Of a DNA stretch of 34,383 nucleotides, positions 1 through 10,137 are shown piece by piece. How positions within the stretch are numbered: position 1 is the first letter of the stretch; each line of letters starts with the position of its first letter. Position numbers and translations under genes: made by a program. Under the pieces are notes generated by a model. The model did not search any database. It was not told the origin of the DNA and saw only the letters and a list, made by a program, of their open reading frames with translations. Origin of the DNA: Bacillota bacterium (GTDB taxonomy: Bacteria > Bacillota > Clostridia > Oscillospirales > Oscillospiraceae); NCBI GenBank assembly GCA_030535235.1, contig JAUNCL010000024.1, positions 1 through 34,383 on the forward strand, given 5' to 3'.

Positions 1-525
1 CAGGGCCCTCCAGAGGAAGGTCACGATCTGAGCGCGGGTGCAGTCATCGTTGGGGCTGAAGGTGGTGTCGGTCGTACCGGTGGTAATCCCGTTCTCCACG
101 GCCCACAGGACTGCGTCAGAGTAGTAGGCGTCATCCGCCACGTCGGTGAAGGGGTTGGCTCCATCGGCGTCGGGAGACTCCTGAGAGCGCCACAGGAAGG
201 TGACGATCTGCCCGCGGGAGCAGGTTGCATCGGGGCTGAAGGTGGTGTCGCTGGTGCCCTTGGTGATGCCGTTCTCCACGGCCCACAGGACCGCGTCGTG
301 GTAGTAGCTGCCCTCGGCCACGTCGGTGAAGATCATCTCGCTGCTCTCCGGTTCGGGAGAACCGGCAGCACGCCACAGGAAGGTGACGGCCTGGGCGCGG
401 GTGCAGGTGGCGTTGGGTGCGAAGTGGGTCTCATCCACGCCGCTGGTGATGCTGTTCTTCACAGCCCACAGAACCGCGTCATAGTAGTAAGCGTCAGCGG
501 GGACGTCCACGAAGAAGTTCAGCAT
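1..525 (-). repeat. Tandem SLH-encoding repeats, exact 180-bp period
   Basis: The three SLH units are similar at DNA level. The block beginning gttctccacggcccacag recurs at 92, 272 and 452, an exact 180-bp (60-residue) step. Each unit encodes DAVLWAV.N.IT.G, then F.P...C.R.Q.VTFLWR. The spacing and nucleotide similarity point to internal duplication. The unit at base 1 is cut by the window edge. Confidence 0.9.
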
Positions 526-3500
526 GGAGTTATCCTCCATGAAGGTAGCCTTAACCGTGACATTGGATGCGGGCATGGTGAAGGTGTACTTGCCGTTCTT
601 CTCGGTGAGCTTCAGCTCGCCGCCGTTCTTGTCGGTGACGGTCAGGGTCTCCAGGGTGTAGCCCTTGTCGGGGGTGACGGTCAGCGTGACGGTGTCACCC
701 TTGGCGGCAGCCTTGTTGTCAGCAGTGACTTTGCCGTTGACGCTGTCCTTGATGACGACGGTTTCAGCCGGTGCGATTGCACCGCCGCCGCCACCGCCGG
801 CGGGCGGGGTGGTGGTCTTGCTCCAGCCGATGGCGAAGGGGGACAGGCTGGTGACGGTGAAGCTGATGCCGGTCTCGGTCTTTGTGGGTGTGATGCGCTC
901 GGTGTCGCCGATTGTATGGCCGTTCATGTTCGTGGTGAACATGTGGATGACGGTGAAGTCGTAGCTTCTGTCTGTACCGCCCAGTTCAGAGTACGGGATG
1001 GACACGGTGATGCCGCCGGCGGGGAAGTTGTCTTTATCAGCCTCTATCCAGTTGTTGCCGCCGTCCGTGGTATACTTCAGCACAATGTCGAACAGAGCCG
1101 TCTGGCTATCGGGGACCTTGCTGTCGATCTGCTTCACCTCTGCACGCAGAGCGGTCTGCAGCGTTTCCACATCCTTGTACTGACTCTGCAATGCGTTGGG
1201 AACCTCGCTCAGCGGCTCCTTCACTGTCTGGAAAGCTACCGACTCCACGCTCAGGGCGATGTTCTTCACGTTGGCCACGGTGATGGTGAAGCTGCCGTCG
1301 CCGTTGTTCCGGATGGTCAGCTTGTTCTCGGGGCCGCTGGTGCCAGTGGAGGTCAAGCAGTCAGTGCCGTTGACGATCAATTTCGTCAGATACTTACTGC
1401 TGTCGGGGGTGACGGTGAAGGTCACAGCGCCGCGGTCGCGAATCTGGTTTGCCTCGCCGTAGTCCGAAGGCATCTTCTTGATATTGCTGATGGTGTAGCC
1501 CGTGCCGTTGCCCGGGATACTGTGCAGCATCAGCGGTTCAAACTCCACAGTGACCTCAGTGGCTTTGCTCAGGTTCTCAATGGTCAGGGTGTTGGACAGG
1601 TTGTCCTGCACCACGCCGTTGACCTTCCACTCCTTGACCATATAGCCATCGGCGGGGTCCGCGGTCAGCACAACATTCTTGCCCTTCTCGATGCTGATGC
1701 CGGTGGAAGCGTCGATGGTGCTCAGGATCTTGCCGTAGCCCGCCTTGGCGGTCAGAGAACCGCCTTCAGAGTTCACGACCACGGTCTTGAACTCCACCAG
1801 CTGGCTGGCCGCGAATTTGGCGGCCACGGTGTGGGCTTCGGTCACATCGTTGAGAGTCAGGGTCATGCTGCCGTTGCCCTGATCTGTGCTGTCCAGAGTC
1901 CAGCCGGTCAGGTACTGGTAGGCGTCGGGTGCAGCAGTCAGCACCACGTTGTCATGGCGGCTGACGGTCAGCTTGTTATTTGTGATCTCTGCGGCTTCGC
2001 CGTTGACGGTGGCCGTCACGGTGCCGAGGCCGGTCACGTTTACAATGATGTCGTAGGTGGGGATGGTCTCAAATGCCACATACACACTGGCGTTGGCAAG
2101 CAGGTTTTCAAGGGTGTAGCTGTTCTGCTCAAAGGTGGTGCCGGGGATCGGCGCCGTACCATCCGCATTGCTGTACCAGCCCTTGACCCGATAGCCGTCG
2201 GCGGGCTTGGCGGTAAAGGCCACGTTGCTGCCGGCGGCGGCAGTATTATCAGCGTCCAACCGCCGGGCGGACAGGGTGCCGTTTTCACCGATGACGCCAT
2301 AGGTCACGGTGTAGCGCACCTCGTTCAGTGTGTAGATGGCTTCGACCACAGTATCCTTGGTGATGGTCAGGGTCAGGGATTCTGTCATCTCCTCTGAGGC
2401 CGCACCGTCTACGGTCCAGCCGGCGAAGATGTAGCCGGTGGCGTCGGCGGGGGCGGCGGTGAAGGTGACGGAGGTGTCGCCCACCACTCTGTCGCCGCTG
2501 GTGATGGCGGTCCCATTCGCCTTGGCGGAGACGGTGCCGTTTTTGCCGGAGAAGGTGACGGGGTAGGAGCTGCGGATGATCTTGACCTTCACGTCCGCGC
2601 CCACATTGGCGGTCACGCTGTAAGCGTAGGTCAGGCCGGTCTGTCCGTCAACTTTCACGTTGTTGACATACCAGCCCTCCACCTCGTAGCCGTCGGCCAG
2701 GTCGGAGACCGTGAAGGTGATAACACCGTTGGCCGTGGGCTTGTTGCCGCTGGGGAAGCTCGACGGGAGGGTGGTGCCGTTGGCCTGATAGACGGCGCTG
2801 AGGGATGCTTTGTCGGTCATCCCGGTGCTGTCAAAGCCGTAGGTCACTGCCTCGCCCACGGGGTCGAACTGGACCTGGACGGTCTGGTTGGCCGGGGCGC
2901 TGCCGGTGATGGTCAGAGTGGGCGCCGCGCTCTGTTCCTTGCCGTTCACAATCCACTTGCCGATCTTGTAGCCGGTATCCGGCTCAGCGGTGAAGGTGAC
3001 AACGGAGTCGCGGTAGACGGTTTCAGTGCCGTCTTTGTCGTTGGTTACGGCATAATCGCTCATGCCTTTGCGGGTGACGGACATGGTCAGCGTGCCGTCC
3101 AGGCCGCTGGCATCCGTGCCGTTCTTATCCACCACGGAGTGGCTGACCGTCACGGTGGGAATCTCCGTCCAGACGGGCACGATGGTCTGGTTCGTCTGTA
3201 CGTTGGAAATGGTGTAGGTCTTGTCGTCGGTGGTCGTGCCGTTGCCGTCGGTATAGGCGGCGGTGATGTCAGTTCCCAGATTGCCCACCTCGTAGCCCGT
3301 GCTGGGTTTGAGGGTGACGGTCAGTTCGGTGCCGAGGTCCACATAGCCGCCATTGTCCACGGGGGTATTTGCCGTGCCATTCACCGTTCCCTTGACGCTG
3401 ATCGCGCCGCCGGTGGGATTTGTCCACGAGACGGTGGGCTTCTTGGCCACGGTGACGGTGACGGCAGTATTGTCGGTCAGGGTCAGGGTCGCGGACTTGT

Positions 3501-6500
3501 TGTCCTCAGCCGGTGTGACATTATTGCTCCAGCCAGTCACATAGTAGCTGCCATCCAGGTCCAGGGTGAAGGTCACGGGGCTGTTGACGGCGTAGCTGTT
3601 GCCGCTGGTGAGGGAGGTATTGCCGCTCTTGGCGGTCAGTTTGGGGATGTTGCCGTCTGTGATCTCACCGGTACCTTCCATGACCTTCCAGCTCAGTTCA
3701 TAGGTCTGGGCCACAGCGATCACCACGCGGACATAGAGTTCCTCGCCGTGCTCATAGACCGTGATGGAATTCTGTCCGCCGGAGTTGGTCACGGTGGTCC
3801 AATGTATGTGGTCGGTGCTGGTCTGCCACTCCTGAACCACGGCGGAGGCGCTGTTGTCGATCGCCGCGGTGAAGGTCAGGGCGTCGGACCGGGGGACGCT
3901 CCCGAGGGCGCTGTCCGCGAGGGTATTCCCCTCCGCGTCGGTCACAGTGAGGGTGGCGGCGGTGTAGAGCACGCCCTTCGCATCCACGGCGGAGGCGGTC
4001 ACACGGGTGGTCTCCTCGGCGGTAAAGAGAACCTGTACGTCATAGTCCTCGGCGATGTTCTTCAGGGTGAGGATGTTCTCGCGGTAGAGCGCATCCGCGC
4101 CCTCCCACTTGTACTCTCCGCCGTTCACGAGCCACTTCTCCACCATCATGCCCTCCGCGGGCGCGGCGGTGAAGGTGACGGCGGCGTTGTGAGCCACGGA
4201 AGCGCCGCTGGTCAGCGGGGCGCTGCCGGCCGTCACGCGCAGGCTGCCGTTATCGCCGGCGCTGTAGGTGATCTGGTGGGTCTCGTTGGTGAAGGAGGCG
4301 GAAACGGAGATCTCCTTCTTGCCGGAGGTGTTGAGCGCCTGCATACCCGCTGCGGTGAACTCCAGCGTGTTGCCGTACCGGCTGGTGTAAGAGGTGTACC
4401 AGCTCTGCGCCACCGGGGAGCCGTCAAGCGTTACCGTCCAATCGTCCACAAACCAGCCCTCCGCCGGCTCGGCCACGAACTTGAGCCGGTAGTCCATGCT
4501 GATCTGGCTGCCGTCGCTGAAGGCGAACTCGGTGCCCATGGGGTCGATGTAGCGGGCGTAGACCTCGCCGTTTTCACCGGCGGAGAAATGCACCGCGATC
4601 GATCTGCTGAAGTAGTAGATGGTGCCGGTGTTGATGGTGACGCTGTAGCGGGAGAGGAACTCCGCCTTTTTGGCAGCGTCATTGACAAAATCCGGGGTAA
4701 CGGTGTAGGAGCCGGTCGCTGCGTTGGAGGCGATCGCGCCGCTGCTGTTGTACAGGCCGCAGGAGACCTTCATGATGCCCTCCAGGCTGGGGCTGGTGAG
4801 CGTGCGTCCCTGCGCGTCGGTAACGACCAGCTTGATGTCGTTATAGTCCGGGATGGTGTCGGTGCCCTCCCAGGTGGGCGTAACGGTGATGGGAACCTTG
4901 CTCACCGCCAGGATGGAGGAGGCCACAAGACTGCCGTCCACCAGAGCAGAGAACAGGTAGCTGCCCGCCGCGCCGGGGGTGTAGCTGGCGTCGCAGGCGG
5001 TGTTGTTCACCTTATAGCTGACGCCGCGTCTTACTGCGGTCCAGGTGTCATCGGTGCGCTGTTGCAGCTCCAGTATGACGGGTGCGGCGTTGTAGCTGAT
5101 GTTGGTGACCTGCGCGCCGTTTTGCTTCACAGCGAGCCGGTAGTTATTGCCGGGGTCTTCAGCGCGGTAGTAGCACTCGCCCGTGCTGGCCTTCGTGGCC
5201 GTGGTGGCGGAGGAGGAGGCCACGATGCGGTAGAGTCCGGAATTCGGCGCCGTCCACGTGGCCGTGCCGTTGGTGGCCGTGATCTGCGTCACCGCGCCGG
5301 TGTCCGTGTTGGTGATGGTGAAGAGCACCTGCGTGCTGACCGCGGCGCCGGTCTTGTCGGTGACGGCGGACTGCAGGGTGATCTGCTCACCGGTGCGCGG
5401 GGTGGAGACGGGCGTGGTATATGCCACCCTCTCCTCCACGGTGACGGCCGTCAGCTTCGCGCTGTCGACATATTCAGTCTCACCGCGGTAGAGCTTCGTG
5501 CCGGGGACGCGCCATATGGTCTGATACAGCGCAAAGTCCGCCTCGCCCTCCGCCTTGGAATAGACCGCGTAGCGGTCGTACTCCGAGGAGACGACGACCG
5601 TTTCGCCGTTGACGGTCTCTGTCAGCTCCGCGGCGTCGAGGATGAGGAGGCTGTCGCTCTCGTAGTACACCATGCGCAGATCGGCGCCGCTGTCGGGCTG
5701 CGGATCCGCTTTCGTAAAGGAGACTGTCTCGCCATCGACGGATCTGGTGTAGTACAGGCCGTCCTTCGCGCTGCGCCAGTACGCCGTCAGGCCGGCATCT
5801 GTCACAGCGTACTGCTTCACATAGATCGTGCCGTCATCACCGGGCTCCGAGACCGTATCCACGCCGGTGAAGTCGTTGGGGACGGGGTATACCTCGTCGG
5901 TATCGCCGCTGCGGTAGTAATAGCTGTCGCCCTCCGGCGTCAGCCGATCACCCGGCGTGTAGCTCACGCTCTCTCCGACGGTGTTCGCGGCGGCGGCGTA
6001 ATAGGTGCGGCTGCCCGTATCGCTCTCGTCAAGCACGGCGACGTACACGGGGTTGTTTTCGGGAGCTGTCGCGTCCTGATAGATCGTGTAGATCTTGCCG
6101 TCCTTTTCGGCGCTGGCCGGAACCTGCACGGAGCTGTAGCTTTTCTCCTCCGAGATCGCCGTATAATTTGCCAGACCCACATACGGGTCGGTGATGCTTC
6201 CGCTGATGCCGGTCTGCCCGGCCACGGCCACCGTCGTGGTGGTGGTCAGGCCGTTGAGATCCAGCGTGACGATGGGCGAATAATAGGTCTCGATATCGCC
6301 GGCCGAGGAGGTCGTTGTCACCACGCAGCGCAGATAGGCGCCGCTGAGGCTCTTGTCGATGGTCCTGAGGGTCAGGGAGCTGCTTGTCGCGCCGGAGACC
6401 GATCCGATCGCCGTGCTGGGCAGAGCGCTCACGGTGCGCCAGCCGTTCTTGATGCCCTCCGCGTCATTTTCAAGGAGCTGCCACTGATAGGAGGCGCTGC

Positions 6501-9500
6501 CGCCGCTTATGCCGGATACCTGGGCGGAGAGGCTCGCCTCGGCGCCGGTGCTCTGCAGGATATTGTCGCTGGTCAGCGAGGCGCCCACCAGCTTGAGCCG
6601 GACGGTGCTCCCCTCCGACTGGGTGCGCACGGTGATGGGGGCGCTGTCCACGGACTCACTGTTGTTCAAGTAGCTCACGCCGCGCACCACATAGGTATAG
6701 GTCTCGCCGGGCTTGAGGCCGGTGAGCGTAAAGGAGGTCTCATCGCCCTGTACCGCGCCCACGAGCACATATTGGGGGGCAGTCTCACGAATGCGGTAAA
6801 TGCGGTACTGATCGGCCTCGCGGAGGCCGCTGGACCAGCGCAGGGTGATGCTGTCGGTGGTGATGCTCTCCGCCGTCAGCCCCTCGGCGGGGGAGGGCGG
6901 GGCCACCACGTCCTTGACCAGATAGCCGATCACGGGCACGGTGCCGCCGTTGAGCTCGCAGTTCCATGCGGCAAGCTTCCACCGGAAGTTATAGCCGGGC
7001 GTCTCAACGCAGCTCACCGCGCCGGATTTGGTAACGGAGCGGCCGTTAATGTGGGTCTGTTCGCGGGCGTAGGCAAAGCCAAAGGTGGCGCTGGCGGTGA
7101 CGCCGCCGATCTTGGCAAAGATATTCAGCGAGACCCCCAGATCATAGGAGAAGGTTTTTTCCGTCTCCTTACCGCCGGTCCAGTATTGCATCATGGAGCC
7201 GGAGCCCTGATACTGCGCCCAGCCGCCGGAGGAGTCGCCGTTGCTGCCGTCGACGGCCCCCATCCCTGGCCCATTATACTGCAGCGCATTCGTCATCCCC
7301 TTTGTGCTGCTGCGGTAGCTGGCGGGGTTGCCGGACTCACCCAGCTTGACGATGTTGTCGTCGATGAGGTCAAGGTCGTCGTACTGCGCCGCCGCCTCGT
7401 TGTAGTCATCCACGGAGATCATGTTGGTGGCGGGCTGGCCGACCTGCTCCACCAACAGCTTCTTGCCGTCCTGATCCACATACCGGTAGGTGACAACCGG
7501 GCAGCGGTAGACCACCACCGCGTTATCGCCGGTGTCGTTTCTGAATTCTATCCCCCACTCCTCAGAGGTGGACTTGGCGGTGGTCCAGTTGTAAGCGCGC
7601 TCGATGGCCACCTCAAAGCCGCCGCCGCTCTGGGTGAGGTCGCTTTCAAATTCGTAGCCCACGGAGGAGCCCACCTTGAAGCCGAAGGTGTTGGAGTAGC
7701 CCGATACCGTCGTACTGCTGAGACCGTAGGTGGTCTCGCTGTTGTTGAAGGAGTCCTCGATCTCGGCAAAGTAGGGCGAGGTCTCCAGAATGGCCAGCAC
7801 GTCGGGCTTGCTGTAGTCCCGGGTGATCTCTTCCAGCTTGACGAGGATGCTGTCGTCATCCGTGTCCAGCGGGGCAAGAGAGACGTAGAAGTGGCCCTTG
7901 TGCTCGGTGAGGTAGCCGGAGCGCTTGCTGTCATACTTGTCGCTCCAGGAGTCGTCATCGCCGCAGGTGGCCTCGTTATGGTAGAAGTACACCTGAGAAT
8001 AGGCGTTGTTCTTGCCGCTCTGCTTCATGGCCGTGACACAGAGCAGCTGCTCGCGCCCCTCGTCGTTGCCGTCGAAGTTGCCGGCGGTGACGGCGGCGAC
8101 CGTGGTGTTGGTGAGCACGCGCCCGCCCGGAGCGAAGTCGTCCTTACTCTTGAAGCCGGCGTGGGTGTATTCCTCTTCCAGCTCCTCGCCCTCACTGTCG
8201 CTGCGGTACACCGTGCCGGAGATGAATACCGCCTCCGCCGAGCCGATGCCGCGATCGGCATAGGCCTGCACCTGCAGAAGGCCGTTCACGTCCTCGCTCT
8301 CATAGAAGCCGCCCCTCGTCCAACTGTTGGAACCGAGCGACTGGTTGAAGGCTTCTCCATATTCGCAGATGACGTTGACCGCGCTCATGGACTTACCGTT
8401 CGCGGAATAGGTGAACTTATTGCTGGTACTATCCGTGACGCTCTTCACCTGCACGACGGACACGCCGATATCGTCGTCGCCGCCCACGTTGATGTGCTGC
8501 GTATTGCTCCGCTCGTCGTCGATAAAGCCGGCGGTGACGATCTCGGGGTAGTCCACGTCGGAGCCGACGGACATGATGACATTGCCCACCGTGGAGGAGG
8601 CCCAGACGACGCGCTTGTAGCTCTTATCTTCTATGTAGATGCCGGGAGCACGCTGACCGTCAGAAGCACACTTGCCCTGAGCTTGGTAGCTGAGATTCCA
8701 TTTGCCGTCCCCGGTCGGCGTGATGCCCGCCGTCTTGCCGTTCAGCCGATCGTAGATAAAGACCTGGGACTGCAGCTGCGTATCGCCGCTGGTCACGTCG
8801 TTCATGCCGGCGGTGACGATCAGCTCGTCAAAGCCGTCCTTATCCACGTCCTCCGCCACCAGATCCACCATGGGCTGGTTGTGCATCTTGTCGATCATGT
8901 TGATCTGGTTGTTGCCCAGCAGCGTGAGCACGTTTGCCGCGACGGTGGACTTTTCCTGGAAGTTGTAGGTATCAAAGGAAAATTCCTTGATGAACGGGCT
9001 GGTCCCATTCTTGGTATTCTTGTTGGCGTCGGTCTGCGGGACATAGACCACAATGGTGTCCTTGCCGTCGCCGTCAAAGTCGCCGGCCGCGATGGAGAAC
9101 GCACCGTTGATCTGGTGGATCTGCATACCGCCGAGCTGGGCAACATTTTCAAACACCCACTGCACCACGCCGACCTGACGGTTGCTGCTGTCGGTCACAT
9201 AGAGATAGAGCGTGTTGCCGCTGGCGTTCAGCGCCAGATTGGCCACATACTCCTTCTTGCCGGTGCCGTAGAGGTCCATGGCCGCCGTGGCCACGGCCTT
9301 GTAGTTTTCGGTACGGGAGGTGAGCTGGCTCTGCCCGAATTTGTCGATCTTATCACGGATCGCTTCAACGGTCGTTCCCTCCGTACCGTTCCAGTCGAAC
9401 AGGCCGGTCAGGCGGGTGGCGCCGTCGTAGCCCATGGAGAAGAACAGCTCGTTCTTCTCCGACAGGGTCGTCCAGGTATTGTAGCCAGCGCCGAAGGGCA

Positions 9501-9666
9501 GGTTGGCCTCCGCCTCGGCCTTTTCCGCTGCGGTCCAGTCCGACAGGGTGATGCCGAAGGCGTCCACGGTGTCATCGTCCGCCGCCAGCGCCGACACGGC
9601 CGTGGCGGGCAGCAGAGACAGCACCATCACAAGGACCAGCGCCAGGCTCAATAGTCGCTTTTTCAT
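1..9666 (-). CDS. Giant secreted multi-repeat S-layer-anchored surface protein (3' end beyond window)
   Basis: The reading frame is open from the ATG at 9666 to base 1, giving 3,222 residues with no stop, so the C-terminus is cut. Residues 1 to about 28 form a signal peptide (MKKR, hydrophobic core, ALA cleavage site). FG-GAP/VCBS-like Ca-binding motifs follow near residues 187-208 (DFDGDGKD), 264-284 (DVDKDGFDE) and 521-546 (NFDGNDEG). An Fn3 domain lies near 919-1010, an Ig-like domain near 1033-1130 and a Big_1-like domain near 1420-1485. About a dozen divergent InlB-B repeats (pattern VTFTA.PA.GY.V..W.VNG) fill about 1690-2720. A Gly-rich linker near 2953-2968 and one more repeat precede three SLH repeats from about 3048. 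SLH domains normally bind pyruvylated cell-wall polymer, so it is probably a cell-surface adhesin or sensor; its ligand is unknown. The start overlaps the stop of the upstream two-helix gene (ATGA), implying coupled translation. A 2,171-residue open frame on the opposite strand is a shadow. Confidence 0.93.
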   Translation of the reverse strand, partial: MKKRLLSLALVLVMVLSLLPATAVSALAADDDTVDAFGITLSDWTAAEKAEAEANLPFGAGYNTWTTLSEKNELFFSMGYDGATRLTGLFDWNGTEGTTVEAIRDKIDKFGQSQLTSRTENYKAVATAAMDLYGTGKKEYVANLALNASGNTLYLYVTDSSNRQVGVVQWVFENVAQLGGMQIHQINGAFSIAAGDFDGDGKDTIVVYVPQTDANKNTKNGTSPFIKEFSFDTYNFQEKSTVAANVLTLLGNNQINMIDKMHNQPMVDLVAEDVDKDGFDELIVTAGMNDVTSGDTQLQSQVFIYDRLNGKTAGITPTGDGKWNLSYQAQGKCASDGQRAPGIYIEDKSYKRVVWASSTVGNVIMSVGSDVDYPEIVTAGFIDDERSNTQHINVGGDDDIGVSVVQVKSVTDSTSNKFTYSANGKSMSAVNVICEYGEAFNQSLGSNSWTRGGFYESEDVNGLLQVQAYADRGIGSAEAVFISGTVYRSDSEGEELEEEYTHAGFKSKDDFAPGGRVLTNTTVAAVTAGNFDGNDEGREQLLCVTAMKQSGKNNAYSQVYFYHNEATCGDDDSWSDKYDSKRSGYLTEHKGHFYVSLAPLDTDDDSILVKLEEITRDYSKPDVLAILETSPYFAEIEDSFNNSETTYGLSSTTVSGYSNTFGFKVGSSVGYEFESDLTQSGGGFEVAIERAYNWTTAKSTSEEWGIEFRNDTGDNAVVVYRCPVVTYRYVDQDGKKLLVEQVGQPATNMISVDDYNEAAAQYDDLDLIDDNIVKLGESGNPASYRSSTKGMTNALQYNGPGMGAVDGSNGDSSGGWAQYQGSGSMMQYWTGGKETEKTFSYDLGVSLNIFAKIGGVTASATFGFAYAREQTHINGRSVTKSGAVSCVETPGYNFRWKLAAWNCELNGGTVPVIGYLVKDVVAPPSPAEGLTAESITTDSITLRWSSGLREADQYRIYRIRETAPQYVLVGAVQGDETSFTLTGLKPGETYTYVVRGVSYLNNSESVDSAPITVRTQSEGSTVRLKLVGASLTSDNILQSTGAEASLSAQVSGISGGSASYQWQLLENDAEGIKNGWRTVSALPSTAIGSVSGATSSSLTLRTIDKSLSGAYLRCVVTTTSSAGDIETYYSPIVTLDLNGLTTTTTVAVAGQTGISGSITDPYVGLANYTAISEEKSYSSVQVPASAEKDGKIYTIYQDATAPENNPVYVAVLDESDTGSRTYYAAAANTVGESVSYTPGDRLTPEGDSYYYRSGDTDEVYPVPNDFTGVDTVSEPGDDGTIYVKQYAVTDAGLTAYWRSAKDGLYYTRSVDGETVSFTKADPQPDSGADLRMVYYESDSLLILDAAELTETVNGETVVVSSEYDRYAVYSKAEGEADFALYQTIWRVPGTKLYRGETEYVDSAKLTAVTVEERVAYTTPVSTPRTGEQITLQSAVTDKTGAAVSTQVLFTITNTDTGAVTQITATNGTATWTAPNSGLYRIVASSSATTATKASTGECYYRAEDPGNNYRLAVKQNGAQVTNISYNAAPVILELQQRTDDTWTAVRRGVSYKVNNTACDASYTPGAAGSYLFSALVDGSLVASSILAVSKVPITVTPTWEGTDTIPDYNDIKLVVTDAQGRTLTSPSLEGIMKVSCGLYNSSGAIASNAATGSYTVTPDFVNDAAKKAEFLSRYSVTINTGTIYYFSRSIAVHFSAGENGEVYARYIDPMGTEFAFSDGSQISMDYRLKFVAEPAEGWFVDDWTVTLDGSPVAQSWYTSYTSRYGNTLEFTAAGMQALNTSGKKEISVSASFTNETHQITYSAGDNGSLRVTAGSAPLTSGASVAHNAAVTFTAAPAEGMMVEKWLVNGGEYKWEGADALYRENILTLKNIAEDYDVQVLFTAEETTRVTASAVDAKGVLYTAATLTVTDAEGNTLADSALGSVPRSDALTFTAAIDNSASAVVQEWQTSTDHIHWTTVTNSGGQNSITVYEHGEELYVRVVIAVAQTYELSWKVMEGTGEITDGNIPKLTAKSGNTSLTSGNSYAVNSPVTFTLDLDGSYYVTGWSNNVTPAEDNKSATLTLTDNTAVTVTVAKKPTVSWTNPTGGAISVKGTVNGTANTPVDNGGYVDLGTELTVTLKPSTGYEVGNLGTDITAAYTDGNGTTTDDKTYTISNVQTNQTIVPVWTEIPTVTVSHSVVDKNGTDASGLDGTLTMSVTRKGMSDYAVTNDKDGTETVYRDSVVTFTAEPDTGYKIGKWIVNGKEQSAAPTLTITGSAPANQTVQVQFDPVGEAVTYGFDSTGMTDKASLSAVYQANGTTLPSSFPSGNKPTANGVITFTVSDLADGYEVEGWYVNNVKVDGQTGLTYAYSVTANVGADVKVKIIRSSYPVTFSGKNGTVSAKANGTAITSGDRVVGDTSVTFTAAPADATGYIFAGWTVDGAASEEMTESLTLTITKDTVVEAIYTLNEVRYTVTYGVIGENGTLSARRLDADNTAAAGSNVAFTAKPADGYRVKGWYSNADGTAPIPGTTFEQNSYTLENLLANASVYVAFETIPTYDIIVNVTGLGTVTATVNGEAAEITNNKLTVSRHDNVVLTAAPDAYQYLTGWTLDSTDQGNGSMTLTLNDVTEAHTVAAKFAASQLVEFKTVVVNSEGGSLTAKAGYGKILSTIDASTGISIEKGKNVVLTADPADGYMVKEWKVNGVVQDNLSNTLTIENLSKATEVTVEFEPLMLHSIPGNGTGYTISNIKKMPSDYGEANQIRDRGAVTFTVTPDSSKYLTKLIVNGTDCLTSTGTSGPENKLTIRNNGDGSFTITVANVKNIALSVESVAFQTVKEPLSEVPNALQSQYKDVETLQTALRAEVKQIDSKVPDSQTALFDIVLKYTTDGGNNWIEADKDNFPAGGITVSIPYSELGGTDRSYDFTVIHMFTTNMNGHTIGDTERITPTKTETGISFTVTSLSPFAIGWSKTTTPPAGGGGGGAIAPAETVVIKDSVNGKVTADNKAAAKGDTVTLTVTPDKGYTLETLTVTDKNGGELKLTEKNGKYTFTMPASNVTVKATFMEDNSMLNFFVDVPADAYYYDAVLWAVKNSITSGVDETHFAPNATCTRAQAVTFLWRAAGSPEPESSEMIFTDVAEGSYYHDAVLWAVENGITKGTSDTTFSPDATCSRGQIVTFLWRSQESPDADGANPFTDVADDAYYSDAVLWAVENGITTGTTDTTFSPNDDCTRAQIVTFLWRAL

Positions 9667-10001
9667 ACTCTTTCCTCACTTCCTTCCGTACGTCCTGTAC
9701 GGTTTGTTGATTTGTTTTTCAGCCGGATACAGAGCACGGTCACAGTCACGCCAACGACAAAGGCCAGAAGACCAGTGACGACATACGTCACCGCGCCGTC
9801 CCGCAGCAGCACCCCGCCGTAGCCGTATGCCACCGCCGCGATGCCCGGCGTCTGTACGCTTCTGAAAAGAACGCCGATACCGGCGAGAAGAAACAGGCTG
9901 CACACGGTCAGGCAGGAAAGCAGCCGGGCTTCCTGCCGCTTTCGGTACTGCCGTGTCCTGCTTCGGATCTCCCGCATCCGGGTTTCCGTCTTGCCGGTCA
10001 T
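9663..10001 (-). CDS. Small two-helix membrane protein, paralogue of the sigma-operon two-helix protein
   Basis: This 112-residue protein has a basic, Arg/Lys-rich N-terminal segment (about residues 1-26), a first membrane helix (about 27-46), a short outside loop and a second membrane helix (about 70-92), then a charged tail. A strong GGAGGGAGG ribosome site lies about 8 bases before the ATG, and the stop overlaps the start of the giant SLH protein (ATGA). It clearly resembles the product of 11394-11744: both have RT....K in the N-terminal arm and a second helix of the form GL.AF..GV.VTVL...RL. The shared architecture, and the partner's location behind a sigma factor, suggest a role in signalling or in assembly of the surface protein; this is inference. 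I do not recognise a named family. A 156-residue frame covering the same bases (to 10146) lacks this similarity and was not chosen. Confidence 0.82.
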   Translation of the reverse strand: MTGKTETRMREIRSRTRQYRKRQEARLLSCLTVCSLFLLAGIGVLFRSVQTPGIAAVAYGYGGVLLRDGAVTYVVTGLLAFVVGVTVTVLCIRLKNKSTNRTGRTEGSEERV

Positions 10002-10089
10002 TCGATAAACCTCCCTCCGTATCGTTCTTAGGGTACAAAACCCCTCTATTTATTAAAAGACATGAAATCAAAAATCCTTCCACCAAAAA

Positions 10090-10137
10090 TGAAAATTTTT
10101 TCAAAAAATTTGAGCCGCCCCATTTCTGAGGCGGCTC
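10090..10137 (-). terminator. Rho-independent terminator of the sigma-PrsW operon
   Basis: The arms GAGCCGCC (10112-10119) and GGCGGCTC (10130-10137) form a perfect 8-bp stem with a 10-base loop. Read on the minus strand it is followed by AAATTTTTT. It lies just after the prsW-like stop codon and separates that operon from the two-helix/SLH unit. The gap from here to 10001 shows no convincing sigma-A promoter on the minus strand. Confidence 0.88.

Noticed and set aside
3139-9654. Plus-strand open frame of 2,171 residues, and another at 298-2397
   Set aside because: Both lie antisense to the giant SLH protein, whose frame has a signal peptide and recognisable domains. The plus-strand translations are low-complexity Gly/Val/His-rich text with no domains or ribosome sites, a product of high-GC codon use.
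10002-10089. ECF-type promoter (GGAA ... GTC) before the two-helix/SLH unit
   Set aside because: GGAAGG and CATGTC are present but about three bases too close together for a standard ECF promoter, and no shared motif was found before the sigma operon.
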